Source: an uncultured Paracoccus sp.
GTDB taxonomy: Bacteria > Pseudomonadota > Alphaproteobacteria > Rhodobacterales > Rhodobacteraceae
Direction: 5' to 3'
Length of the DNA: 5,917 nucleotides
Assembly: GCF_946221145.1 (NCBI RefSeq)
Contig: NZ_CAMIOH010000197.1
Span: forward strand, 1 to 5,917
Shown: piece by piece, positions 1 through 5,091 of the stretch
Layout of the letters: each line of letters begins with the position of its first letter
How positions within the stretch are numbered: the first letter of the stretch is position 1
The notes under the pieces: generated by a model
Seen by the model: only the letters and a program-made list of their open reading frames with translations
Databases searched by the model: none
What the model was told of the DNA's origin: nothing
Translations under genes and position numbers: made by a program

Positions 1-62
1 GGAAGCCGAGGCGGGAGGCTGATCCGGCACGGCCTATGCCCGGCACGTTCCGTTGTCAGAAT

Positions 63-77
63 GTCGGCTGCGCCGAC
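63..77 (-). terminator. Short GC hairpin after the MFS gene (weak terminator candidate)
   Basis: A perfect inverted repeat, GTCGGC-TGC-GCCGAC, forms a 6-bp stem with a 3-nt loop. It starts 15 bases beyond the stop codon of the leftward MFS gene. No T-tract follows on either strand, so this is not a textbook intrinsic terminator. It could slow RNA polymerase, protect the mRNA 3' end, or be chance in GC-rich DNA. The rest of bases 1-91 shows no supportable gene. Confidence 0.3.
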
Positions 78-91
78 CGGCCGAATGGGAA

Positions 92-1342
92 TCATCCCAA
101 CTGATCGATCCGGCGCATGTCGGGAAACCACTTGTACCAGCCTGCCGCAATGCACAGCGCGACGACGCCGCCAAAGACCACCGCCGGAACCGCGCCGAAG
201 ATGACCGCGAAACTGCCGGCGCGGAAATCGCCAAGTTCGTTCGAAGCGCCGACGAACACGCTGTTGACCGCCGTGACCCGGCCGCGCATCTGGTCGGGTG
301 TGCGCAATTGCACCAGGCTCTCGCGCACGTTGACGCTGACCATGTCCATCACGCCGCTGGCGAACAGTGCCGCGCAGGACAGCCAGAAGCTGGTCGAGAC
401 GCCGAAGACCAGGATCGCCACCCCGTACCCAGCCACGCAGGCCAGCATCGTCTTGCCCGCGTCCCGGCGGATCGGCCGCCAGGCCAGCAGGGCAGCCATC
501 GCGAATGCGCCAAGCGCCGGGGAAGCGCGCAGCATGCCCAGGCCCACGGCATCGGTGCCAAGAATGTCCTTGGCATAGACCGGCAACAGCGCCGTGGCGC
601 CGCTGATGAACATCACGAAGAAATCCAGCGAGATCGTGCCCAGCAGCGTCCTGTCGTTGCGGATCGCGTAGAATCCGCCCAGCAGATCGCCGATCCTGAC
701 CGTGGTGGAAAGCTTTGTCTGGGTCGTCGCCCGCAGCACCAGGGCCACGGCCAGCGACAGCAGGAACACCACAGCCGAGGTGCCAAGCGCCAGCGTCGGC
801 GACACCGAATACAGCACGCCCCCCGCGATCGGCCCGGTGACCACCGCGATCTTGGTCAGCGAGGCGTTCAGCGCGATGGCGCGGGGCAGGTCGCGGCGAT
901 CCACGAGGTTGACCAGCAGGGCCTTGATCGTCGGGTTCAGAAAGGCCCGCGCGCAGCCGACGATTCCCAGCACGGACAGGATCGGGGCAGGATGCAGGTT
1001 CTGGCTGAATGAAAGCCATGTCAGGATCGCCGCCGAGGTAAACAGCAGCGCGTAACACACCGCCGCCACCTTCTGCCGGTCGAAGCGGTCGACCGCAATG
1101 CCCACCGCCAGCATCAGCACAAGGCTGGGCAGGAACAGGATCAGCCCCGCAAGGCCAAGATAAAAGGGATTGCCCGAAATGTCGTACAACGTCCATGCGA
1201 CAACCAGGTTGAGATTGCTGATCGCCAGCGTGGAAAACGCCCGCATCAGCAGATACAGGCGATAGTCCGACTTTCCGGGCTGAACCACGCGAGGATCAAG
1301 GGGCGCGGCCAGACCCTCGGTCGCCCGTTGCTCGTCCGTCAT
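92..1342 (-). CDS. MFS transporter, EntS-like (MFS_3 family)
   Basis: The 416-residue inner-membrane protein has about 12 hydrophobic segments, the normal MFS length. A cytoplasmic motif-A-like loop, GIAVDRFDRQK, lies at residues 81-91 between TM2 and TM3. The stretch NPTIKALLVNLVDRRDL (136-152) followed by the NASLTKIA...GPIAGG region (159-175) is typical of the MFS_3 branch that includes the enterobactin exporter EntS. So is the C-terminal TPDQMRGRVTAVNSVFVGAS (348-367) with ELGDFRAG just after it. Members use the proton gradient to export small molecules such as siderophores; this substrate is unknown. The frame stays open to 1543, but homology-like sequence begins around MTDEQ, so I start there. 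This ATG has only a weak Shine-Dalgarno. It overlaps (ATGA) the stop of a small ORF with a strong one, which suggests coupled translation. It lies downstream of the two ABC permeases on the same strand and could share their transcript across a 240-bp gap. No siderophore biosynthesis gene is visible. Confidence 0.9.
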   Translation of the reverse strand: MTDEQRATEGLAAPLDPRVVQPGKSDYRLYLLMRAFSTLAISNLNLVVAWTLYDISGNPFYLGLAGLILFLPSLVLMLAVGIAVDRFDRQKVAAVCYALLFTSAAILTWLSFSQNLHPAPILSVLGIVGCARAFLNPTIKALLVNLVDRRDLPRAIALNASLTKIAVVTGPIAGGVLYSVSPTLALGTSAVVFLLSLAVALVLRATTQTKLSTTVRIGDLLGGFYAIRNDRTLLGTISLDFFVMFISGATALLPVYAKDILGTDAVGLGMLRASPALGAFAMAALLAWRPIRRDAGKTMLACVAGYGVAILVFGVSTSFWLSCAALFASGVMDMVSVNVRESLVQLRTPDQMRGRVTAVNSVFVGASNELGDFRAGSFAVIFGAVPAVVFGGVVALCIAAGWYKWFPDMRRIDQLG

Positions 1343-1419
1343 GAGGCTTGCCGCTCTGCGTTCTGGGCGTGCGTGTGGCACCAGACGGCGCAGATGACGC
1401 CGCTGCGCTGATAGGTCAT
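1339..1419 (-). CDS. 26-residue Cys/His-containing small ORF overlapping the MFS start
   Basis: An ATG at 1419 is preceded by AGAAGGA (1426-1432) with an ideal 6-nt spacing. It opens a 26-codon frame whose TGA overlaps the MFS ATG as ATGA, the classic arrangement for translational coupling. Of its 26 codons, 22 end in G or C, like the genuine genes here. The peptide begins MTYQRSG and has C10, C14, H15 and H17 (C-x3-C-H-x-H), then a polar tail ending ERQAS. No signal peptide or convincing membrane segment is seen. I do not recognise a family. It may be a leader peptide that delivers ribosomes to the exporter, a small metal-responsive protein, or a non-functional frame. The start context and overlap are seen in the sequence; function is inference. 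Confidence 0.45.
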   Translation of the reverse strand: MTYQRSGVICAVWCHTHAQNAERQAS

Positions 1420-1425
1420 TGAAGA

Positions 1426-1432
1426 TCCTTCT
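1426..1432 (-). promoter_or_regulatory. Strong ribosome binding site of the mini-ORF
   Basis: AGAAGGA on the minus strand lies 6 nt before the ATG at 1419. It is the best Shine-Dalgarno match in the 240-bp gap between the DppC-type permease and the MFS gene. It fits the mini-ORF, not the MFS start 77 nt further on, so ribosomes may reach the exporter mainly by coupling. Confidence 0.5.
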
Positions 1433-1582
1433 GTTTTGAACCTGGTCGACGCGATGGCGCAGCCTGCACCCATTGCGTCCTGTCAGGCATGTCCATGCGC
1501 CCGCGCAAGGCTGTGGCCCGGATGGGAAAACCGGCAGGCGCAATTGCCCACCGATCCTTCGTTCACACGGCCCGTCGCCGGA

Positions 1583-2476
1583 TCATCCCTCGCGCTGATG
1601 TGGATCCAGCAGGTCGCGCAGCGCATCGCCCAGGAAGTTGAAGCCGAACACCACCAGCGTGATGGCAAGGCCCGGTGCGATCGCCAGCCATGGCGCTTCC
1701 AGCATATAGCGCTGCGTCTTGCCGCTGAGCATTGCGCCCCAGGACGGCTCCGGCGGCGGCGTGCCAAGGCCCAGAAAGCTGAGCGACGCTTCGGACAGGA
1801 TCGCCGATCCCAGACCGGCCGTCGCCAGGATGATGAAGGGCGCAAGGCAGTTGGGCAGGATATGGACCAGCACGATCCGCGCATGGCCAAGCCCCAGGTT
1901 CCGGGCCGCCACGATATATGGCCGCTGCCGCACCGACAGCGTCGTGGCCCGGACCACCCGGCAGGCATTGGGCACCTTGACGATGGCCAGGGCGATGATG
2001 ACGTTCTGGATGCTTGGCCCCAGCACGGCGACCATCGCCAGGGCCAGGATCAGCGTCGGAAAGGCCATCAGCGTATCCATGACCCGCTGGATCAGGTAAT
2101 CGACGGCGCCCCCGAAATAGCCGCTGACCAGTCCCAGAAGCGCCCCCGAGGAGGATCCGATGCCGACCGCCATCAGGCCGACAAAGATCGACACGCGGGC
2201 GCCATGGATGATGCGGCTTGCGATGTCGCGGCCGTATTCGTCGGTGCCCATCCAGTTGGACAGGCTGGGCCGCGCCAGCAGGTTGTTGGGGTCGATCATG
2301 AAAGGATCATGCGGCGCCAGCACCGGCGCGAAGATGGCGACGACCACGAAGACAAGGATGATGCCCGCGCCGATCGCCCCCAGCGGCTTGCGCCGGGCGG
2401 CGCGGCGCAGCTTGGTCCAGACGGATCGCTGCGGCGCGCCGGCGGCCTGCGGGGCTGTGGTGATGGTGGTGGTCAT
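1583..2476 (-). CDS. ABC transporter permease, DppC/OppC type
   Basis: This is one of two membrane subunits of a peptide/nickel-type (PepT family) ABC importer. The 297-residue protein has a cytoplasmic basic N-terminus, a first membrane segment near residues 33-53, and then HDPFMIDPNNLL and the family signature MGTDEYGRDIASRIIHGAR (about 76-94). The BPD_transp_1 domain follows, with an EAA loop around YIVAARNLGLGHARIVLVHI (187-206) that docks on the ATPase. It ends with SEASLSFLGLGTPPPEPSWG and GDALRDLLDP, all typical. An ATG two codons upstream (2482) is in frame, but GGGGAGG sits only 1 nt from it and 7 nt from this one, so I prefer 2476. The DppB-type gene ends 18 bp upstream, so the two form an operon and very probably a heterodimeric channel. 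The substrate could be a di/oligopeptide, an opine, nickel or another small molecule; the permease sequence does not decide. No ATPase gene follows. Confidence 0.93.
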   Translation of the reverse strand: MTTTITTAPQAAGAPQRSVWTKLRRAARRKPLGAIGAGIILVFVVVAIFAPVLAPHDPFMIDPNNLLARPSLSNWMGTDEYGRDIASRIIHGARVSIFVGLMAVGIGSSSGALLGLVSGYFGGAVDYLIQRVMDTLMAFPTLILALAMVAVLGPSIQNVIIALAIVKVPNACRVVRATTLSVRQRPYIVAARNLGLGHARIVLVHILPNCLAPFIILATAGLGSAILSEASLSFLGLGTPPPEPSWGAMLSGKTQRYMLEAPWLAIAPGLAITLVVFGFNFLGDALRDLLDPHQREG

Positions 2477-2483
2477 TGTCATG

Positions 2484-2490
2484 CCTCCCC
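2484..2490 (-). promoter_or_regulatory. Ribosome binding site deciding the DppC-type start
   Basis: GGGGAGG on the minus strand is followed by C, then ATG ACA ATG. The spacing is 1 nt to the first ATG (2482) and 7 nt to the second (2476), which favours the second as the true start. Confidence 0.6.
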
Positions 2491-2494
2491 TGGC

Positions 2495-3457
2495 CTAGTC
2501 ATACCGGATGCGCGGATCGAAGACCGCATAAAGGATGTCGACGATCAGGTTCAGCACGACATACAGCACCCCCATCAGCAGGATGATCGTCTGCACCACC
2601 GGATAGTCGCGGTGATAGATCGCATCGACCAGATAGCGCCCGATCCCCGGCAGGGTGAAGATCGTCTCCATCACCACCGTGCCGCCCAGAAGCCCGCCCA
2701 GTTCGATCGCGCCCAGCGTCAGGACCGGCAGCATGGCGTTGCGCAGGGCGTGCTTGCCCAGCACCACCCGGGGTCGCAACCCCTTGGCGCGGGCGGTGCG
2801 GACGTAATCTTCCTGCAACACCTCCAGCATGGTAGAGCGCGTCATCCGCGATATCAGCGCGGCATTGCCGAAACCCAGGACAAGGGCGGGCCAGATCAGC
2901 TGTTGCAGGTTGACCAGCGGATCGCGGGTAAAGGGAACATAGCCCAGCGGCGGCGTCCAGTTGAACCACAGCGTCAGCAGCAGGATGGTCAATGTGCCCA
3001 GCCAGAAGCTGGGGATCGCAAGCCCCGCGATCGAGATCGACCGCATGATATAGTCGACGGGCGTATCCTTGCGGACCGCCGAATAGATGCCCACCGGGAT
3101 CGCGAAGACCATCGAGATGAGCAGCGCGATGACCGCCAGTTCCAGCGTCAGCGGCATACGCTCGGCGATCTCGGTAAAGACCGGGCGGCCGCTCCACAGC
3201 GAATTGCCCGCGTCCAGCCTCAGCAGGCCGCCGATCCAGTTGACATATTGCAGCCACAGCGGATCGTTGAGACCCATCTGGAGGCGCAGCGCCTCGATGG
3301 CCTCGGCGCTGGCGGCATTGCCGCCTTCCTCGTCACCGCCCAGGATCATCGCGGCAACGTCGCCCGGCAGCAGGCGCATGATCACGAAGACCACGACCGA
3401 AATTCCGAACAGGATCGGCACCAGCCCCAGCAATCGGCGCGCTATATATCCCAGCAT
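2495..3457 (-). CDS. ABC transporter permease, DppB/OppB type
   Basis: This 320-residue permease is the first gene of the leftward block and the expected partner of the DppC-type subunit. It begins MLGYIARRLLGLVPILFG with a first membrane helix near 9-29, followed by the family's RLLPGD motif (28-33) and an external acidic segment (about 41-55). The conserved region LRLDAGNSLWSGRPV (79-93) precedes the BPD_transp_1 domain. The EAA loop is DYVRTARAKGLRPRVVLGKH (217-236). GGTVVMETIFTLPGIGRYL (258-276) and the C-terminal YAVFDPRIRYD complete a full-length DppB/OppB pattern. The start is supported by GGGAGGG five or so bases upstream. A substrate-binding protein gene usually precedes this subunit, but the 360 bp upstream holds none. 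If functional, the transporter must borrow a binding protein and ATPases from elsewhere, or those genes lie outside the window. Confidence 0.95.
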   Translation of the reverse strand: MLGYIARRLLGLVPILFGISVVVFVIMRLLPGDVAAMILGGDEEGGNAASAEAIEALRLQMGLNDPLWLQYVNWIGGLLRLDAGNSLWSGRPVFTEIAERMPLTLELAVIALLISMVFAIPVGIYSAVRKDTPVDYIMRSISIAGLAIPSFWLGTLTILLLTLWFNWTPPLGYVPFTRDPLVNLQQLIWPALVLGFGNAALISRMTRSTMLEVLQEDYVRTARAKGLRPRVVLGKHALRNAMLPVLTLGAIELGGLLGGTVVMETIFTLPGIGRYLVDAIYHRDYPVVQTIILLMGVLYVVLNLIVDILYAVFDPRIRYD

Positions 3458-3467
3458 CTAACCCTCC

Positions 3468-3483
3468 CTGCCGCCTGCGGCAG
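3468..3483 (-). promoter_or_regulatory. Hairpin abutting the DppB-type ribosome binding site
   Basis: On the minus strand CTGCCG-CAGG-CGGCAG can form a 6-bp GC-rich stem with a 4-nt loop. Its 3' end touches GGGAGGG, the Shine-Dalgarno of the DppB-type permease. Such a stem could partly mask ribosome access or stabilise the leader. The structure is seen; any regulatory role is inference, since GC-rich DNA gives such stems by chance. Confidence 0.3.
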
Positions 3484-3701
3484 CCCCCGTGAAGGTGCAC
3501 CGCCTGACGCGGCCGTGTCAGTCGTGATCACAAGCAGAACCTCTCCCCGACAGCACGGTCCCAGCCCATGGCTGAAGCGCGCGTCACCCTGTTTTCTGTG
3601 CAAGGCATGCATCTCCTCCCGTGGCGCCCCTTCAAAAGGAATGCCCGACGAGATCGTTTGCATGCTTTCGCCGACCTCGTTCTGAAACGCTAAAATCTGC
3701 A

Positions 3702-3712
3702 AACAAGTTGTT
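3702..3712. promoter_or_regulatory. Palindrome AACAAGTTGTT, operator candidate
   Basis: This is a perfect 11-bp palindrome with 5-bp arms and a single central base, in the AT-rich part of the divergent region. It is the nearest of the three palindromes to the transport genes. Alone it is short enough to be chance; its position and company make an operator possible. Confidence 0.25.
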
Positions 3713-3726
3713 CAAGCGATAAATTG

Positions 3727-3743
3727 GCGATTTTTAAAATCGC
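3727..3743. promoter_or_regulatory. Palindrome GCGATTTTTAAAATCGC, strong operator candidate
   Basis: This is a perfect palindrome with 8-bp arms and one central base. It extends by a G/T mismatch and two more pairs to 3724-3746. A further GCGAT half-site lies at 3716-3720, exactly 11 bp (one helical turn) before the left arm, and CGCTAAA from its right flank recurs at 3688. This pattern suggests a dimeric repressor or activator binding between the divergent genes. The regulator family is not identifiable from the site, and no regulator gene lies in the window. The A/T run could instead form an RNA hairpin, but no gene ends here that would need a terminator. Confidence 0.5.
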
Positions 3744-3796
3744 TAAATGGAATGTAAGCACTTTGCTGACCAATTCTCATATCGACTAGGTTTGAT

Positions 3797-3809
3797 CGAA
3801 TTTAATTCG
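3797..3809. promoter_or_regulatory. Palindrome CGAATTTAATTCG, operator candidate
   Basis: This is a perfect 13-bp palindrome with 6-bp arms and one central base. Its AATTC arm also pairs with GAATT at 3817-3821 across 8 bases. It lies about 95 bp before the RraA-like start, near where the rightward promoter or transcript start should be, which fits an operator for that direction. AT-rich sequence raises the chance of coincidence. Confidence 0.3.
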
Positions 3810-3903
3810 CTTAACGGAATTGAAGTATCGGGCTACCCCTGACGCAAGCCTGCCGCGCGCAGACGCGGCATCAGGCAATGAACTTCCGGGGAAAGAGGAT
3901 AAG

Positions 3904-4572
3904 ATGGCAATCGGTTTCCGTATCGGCGCAGCACGCCCGAGAGTCGACACCGCGCTTGTCGCGCGTTTTGCGAAAATTCCAGTAGCGTGCGTCAGCGATT
4001 CGATGCACCGCCTGACGGCAGGCGGTGCCCGGATCAGGCCCATGGGCGCATCGCGCATGGCAGGTCCTGCGTTCGTGGTGAAGACTGCGCCCGGCGACAA
4101 CCTGATGGTCCACAAGGCCATCGCCATGGCCGAGCCCGGCGATATCGTGGTGTGCGATGCGGGCGGTGATCTGACCAACGCGATCATCGGCGACCGCATG
4201 CTCACGGTTGCCCATGCAAAAGGCCTGGCAGGCATCATCATCAATGGCGCCGTGCGCGATGCCGATACGTTGAAGGGCCACGAATTTCCGGTTTTTGCCG
4301 CAGGCATTACCCATCGCGGCCCCTACAAGAATGGTCCGGGAGAGATCAACTATCCCATCGCCATCGACGGCATGGTGATCGAATCCGGCGACCTGATCGT
4401 GGCGGACGACGACGGCTTCCTGTGCATTCCTATCCGCGATGCCGCCGAGGTGTGCGACGCCGCCGAACGGAAATTCGCTCATGAAACCAGCACTCCTCCT
4501 GGCGCCTATGGGGGTGATGCGAAATCCGACGATTATCTGCGCAAGCTTGGCTGCGGGTTCCCCGATGAGTGA
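3904..4572 (+). CDS. RraA-like aldolase/decarboxylase family protein
   Basis: The 222-residue soluble protein belongs to the RraA-like fold. That family includes 4-hydroxy-4-methyl-2-oxoglutarate aldolases, 4-carboxy-4-hydroxy-2-oxoadipate aldolases and oxaloacetate decarboxylases, and also the RNase E inhibitor RraA. Visible signatures are VACVSDSMHRL (28-37 region), PGDNLMVHKAIAMAEPGDIVV (about 63-83) and the nucleus GGDLTNAIIGDRM...AHAKGLAGIIINGAVRDADTL (87-123). The latter contains Arg118-Asp119, which in aldolase members bind pyruvate and the divalent metal. DDDGFLCIP near 168-176 is the usual strand before the C-terminal helix. The intact Arg-Asp pair favours an enzyme. An open frame extends to 3820, but AGAGGA just before the ATG at 3904 and the onset of family-like sequence choose this start. 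It overlaps the VOC gene by 8 bp, so the two are co-translated. The natural substrate is unknown; a 2-oxo acid such as oxaloacetate or HMG is likely. Confidence 0.9.
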   Translation: MAIGFRIGAARPRVDTALVARFAKIPVACVSDSMHRLTAGGARIRPMGASRMAGPAFVVKTAPGDNLMVHKAIAMAEPGDIVVCDAGGDLTNAIIGDRMLTVAHAKGLAGIIINGAVRDADTLKGHEFPVFAAGITHRGPYKNGPGEINYPIAIDGMVIESGDLIVADDDGFLCIPIRDAAEVCDAAERKFAHETSTPPGAYGGDAKSDDYLRKLGCGFPDE

Positions 4573-5023
4573 GACACCCCTTTTTTCCGGCATCGACCAC
4601 ATCGACCTCGTGGTCAAGGATCCCGACGAGATGGCCGCATTCTTCATGGCCCTCGGCTATAGATTTCACAGGCGCACCGATCACGGCGGCGGCTCGATCG
4701 AACTGCACTTCCCCGGCGAGGGAGAGCAGCCGATCCTGGAACTGACATCGCAGCAGGATGGCACCGGCAAGGTGCGGCCCTTGGGACTGCGCCATATTGC
4801 GTTGCGGGCTGACGATCTGCAGGCGGCCATCACGCATTTCAGTGCCAAGAGCCTCAGCGTGAAGAGTGGACCGCGGACAATCCCCGATACCGGTCGCACT
4901 GTCGTCAATTTGATCGATCCGGAGGGTGGCACGCTGCAAATCGTAGACGGGGGCTGTACCGTTGCTCTCGACACGGACGATGCGGATATATCAGCAAAGT
5001 CTGTTGGTGGTGTTAACTTTTAA
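4565..5023 (+). CDS. VOC (glyoxalase/dioxygenase-fold) family protein
   Basis: The 152-residue protein has the paired beta-alpha-beta-beta-beta modules of the vicinal oxygen chelate superfamily. GIDHIDLVVKDPDEMAAFF (9-27) opens module one and ends with PILELTS (56-62). LRHIALRADDLQAAITHF (75-92) opens module two, with LIDPEGGTLQIVD (116-128) at its end. Likely metal ligands are His12, Glu59, His77 and Gln126; the last position is more often Glu. Superfamily members catalyse isomerisation, epimerisation or extradiol cleavage, and the sequence does not choose among them. The ATG sits within the last codons of the RraA-like gene without a clear Shine-Dalgarno of its own, so translation is probably coupled. 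Longer starts upstream lie entirely inside the neighbour and are disfavoured. After residue 130 the sequence leaves the fold, and codon use shifts: only 8 of the last 22 codons end in G/C. This tail may be a replaced or acquired 3' end beside the IS66 remnant. Confidence 0.88.
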   Translation: MSETPLFSGIDHIDLVVKDPDEMAAFFMALGYRFHRRTDHGGGSIELHFPGEGEQPILELTSQQDGTGKVRPLGLRHIALRADDLQAAITHFSAKSLSVKSGPRTIPDTGRTVVNLIDPEGGTLQIVDGGCTVALDTDDADISAKSVGGVNF

Positions 5024-5040
5024 TGGGATTGGTCAATATT

Positions 5041-5064
5041 GCTCTCTCCTGACGCAGGAGAAGC
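5041..5064 (+). terminator. Hairpin downstream of the VOC gene
   Basis: The stem pairs GCT plus TCTCCTG (5041-5043 and 5045-5051) with CAGGAGA plus AGC (5055-5064). It has one bulged C and an ACG loop, 10 bp in all. It begins 18 bases after the VOC stop, where the rightward transcript should end. No T-run follows, so it may be a weak or factor-assisted terminator or a 3' stability element. It also lies in the non-homologous tail of the transposase remnant on the other strand. Confidence 0.4.
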
Positions 5065-5075
5065 CATCCGGCAAC

Positions 5076-5091
5076 AGCCGATCAGCCGATC
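5076..5091. repeat. Tandem 8-bp repeat at the end of IS66 homology
   Basis: AGCCGATC occurs twice back to back (5076-5083 and 5084-5091). IS66-like protein similarity on the minus strand stops inside this repeat, just after KYADRL. The coincidence suggests the repeat marks the breakpoint. IS66 elements make 8-bp target duplications, but without the missing part of the element the origin cannot be decided. Confidence 0.6.

Larger units (their letters stand above)
3458..3903. other. Divergent intergenic control region (446 bp)
   Basis: This gap separates the leftward transport genes from the rightward RraA-like/VOC pair. The part nearest the permease (about 3458-3685) is GC-rich and could be an untranslated leader. 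It contains open frames, one of 86 codons at 3442-3702 on the minus strand, but none resembles a known protein. The part from about 3688 to 3825 is distinctly AT-rich and holds three perfect odd-length palindromes, listed separately. A CGCTAAA 7-mer also occurs at both 3688 and 3741. I find no convincing sigma-70 -35/-10 pair. TTGCTG (3763) with TAGGTT (3787) at 18-bp spacing is only a weak candidate for the rightward promoter. Confidence 0.6.

Noticed and set aside
1..22. A possible plus-strand gene end (frame reading EAEAGG then TGA at 20-22)
   Set aside because: Six residues cannot be identified. The short hairpin at 63-77 would suit convergent genes, but this is not enough to call a CDS.
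53..1012. A 319-codon plus-strand open frame opposite the MFS gene
   Set aside because: It has the same low-information Arg/Gln/Asp composition and is a shadow of the MFS gene.
1436..3685. A 749-codon plus-strand open frame opposite the two permeases
   Set aside because: It is rich in Arg, Gln, His and Asp with no recognisable domain, as expected for the antisense of high-GC membrane protein genes. Both permeases on the other strand are full-length family matches.
3442..3702. An 86-codon minus-strand frame overlapping the DppB-type start
   Set aside because: It has no family resemblance and no good Shine-Dalgarno, and it lacks a signal peptide or lipobox that would make it a remnant binding protein.
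3754..3759. GTAAGC, the start of typical IS66 terminal inverted repeats, in the divergent region
   Set aside because: The following bases do not continue the inverted repeat, there is no partner copy, and no transposase sequence lies nearby.
5033..5080. A minus-strand frame reading LLPDGFSC, reminiscent of the DGFSC motif at the end of some FAD-linked oxidases
   Set aside because: The match is very short, the following residues do not fit well, and a stop comes seven codons later. It is most likely chance.
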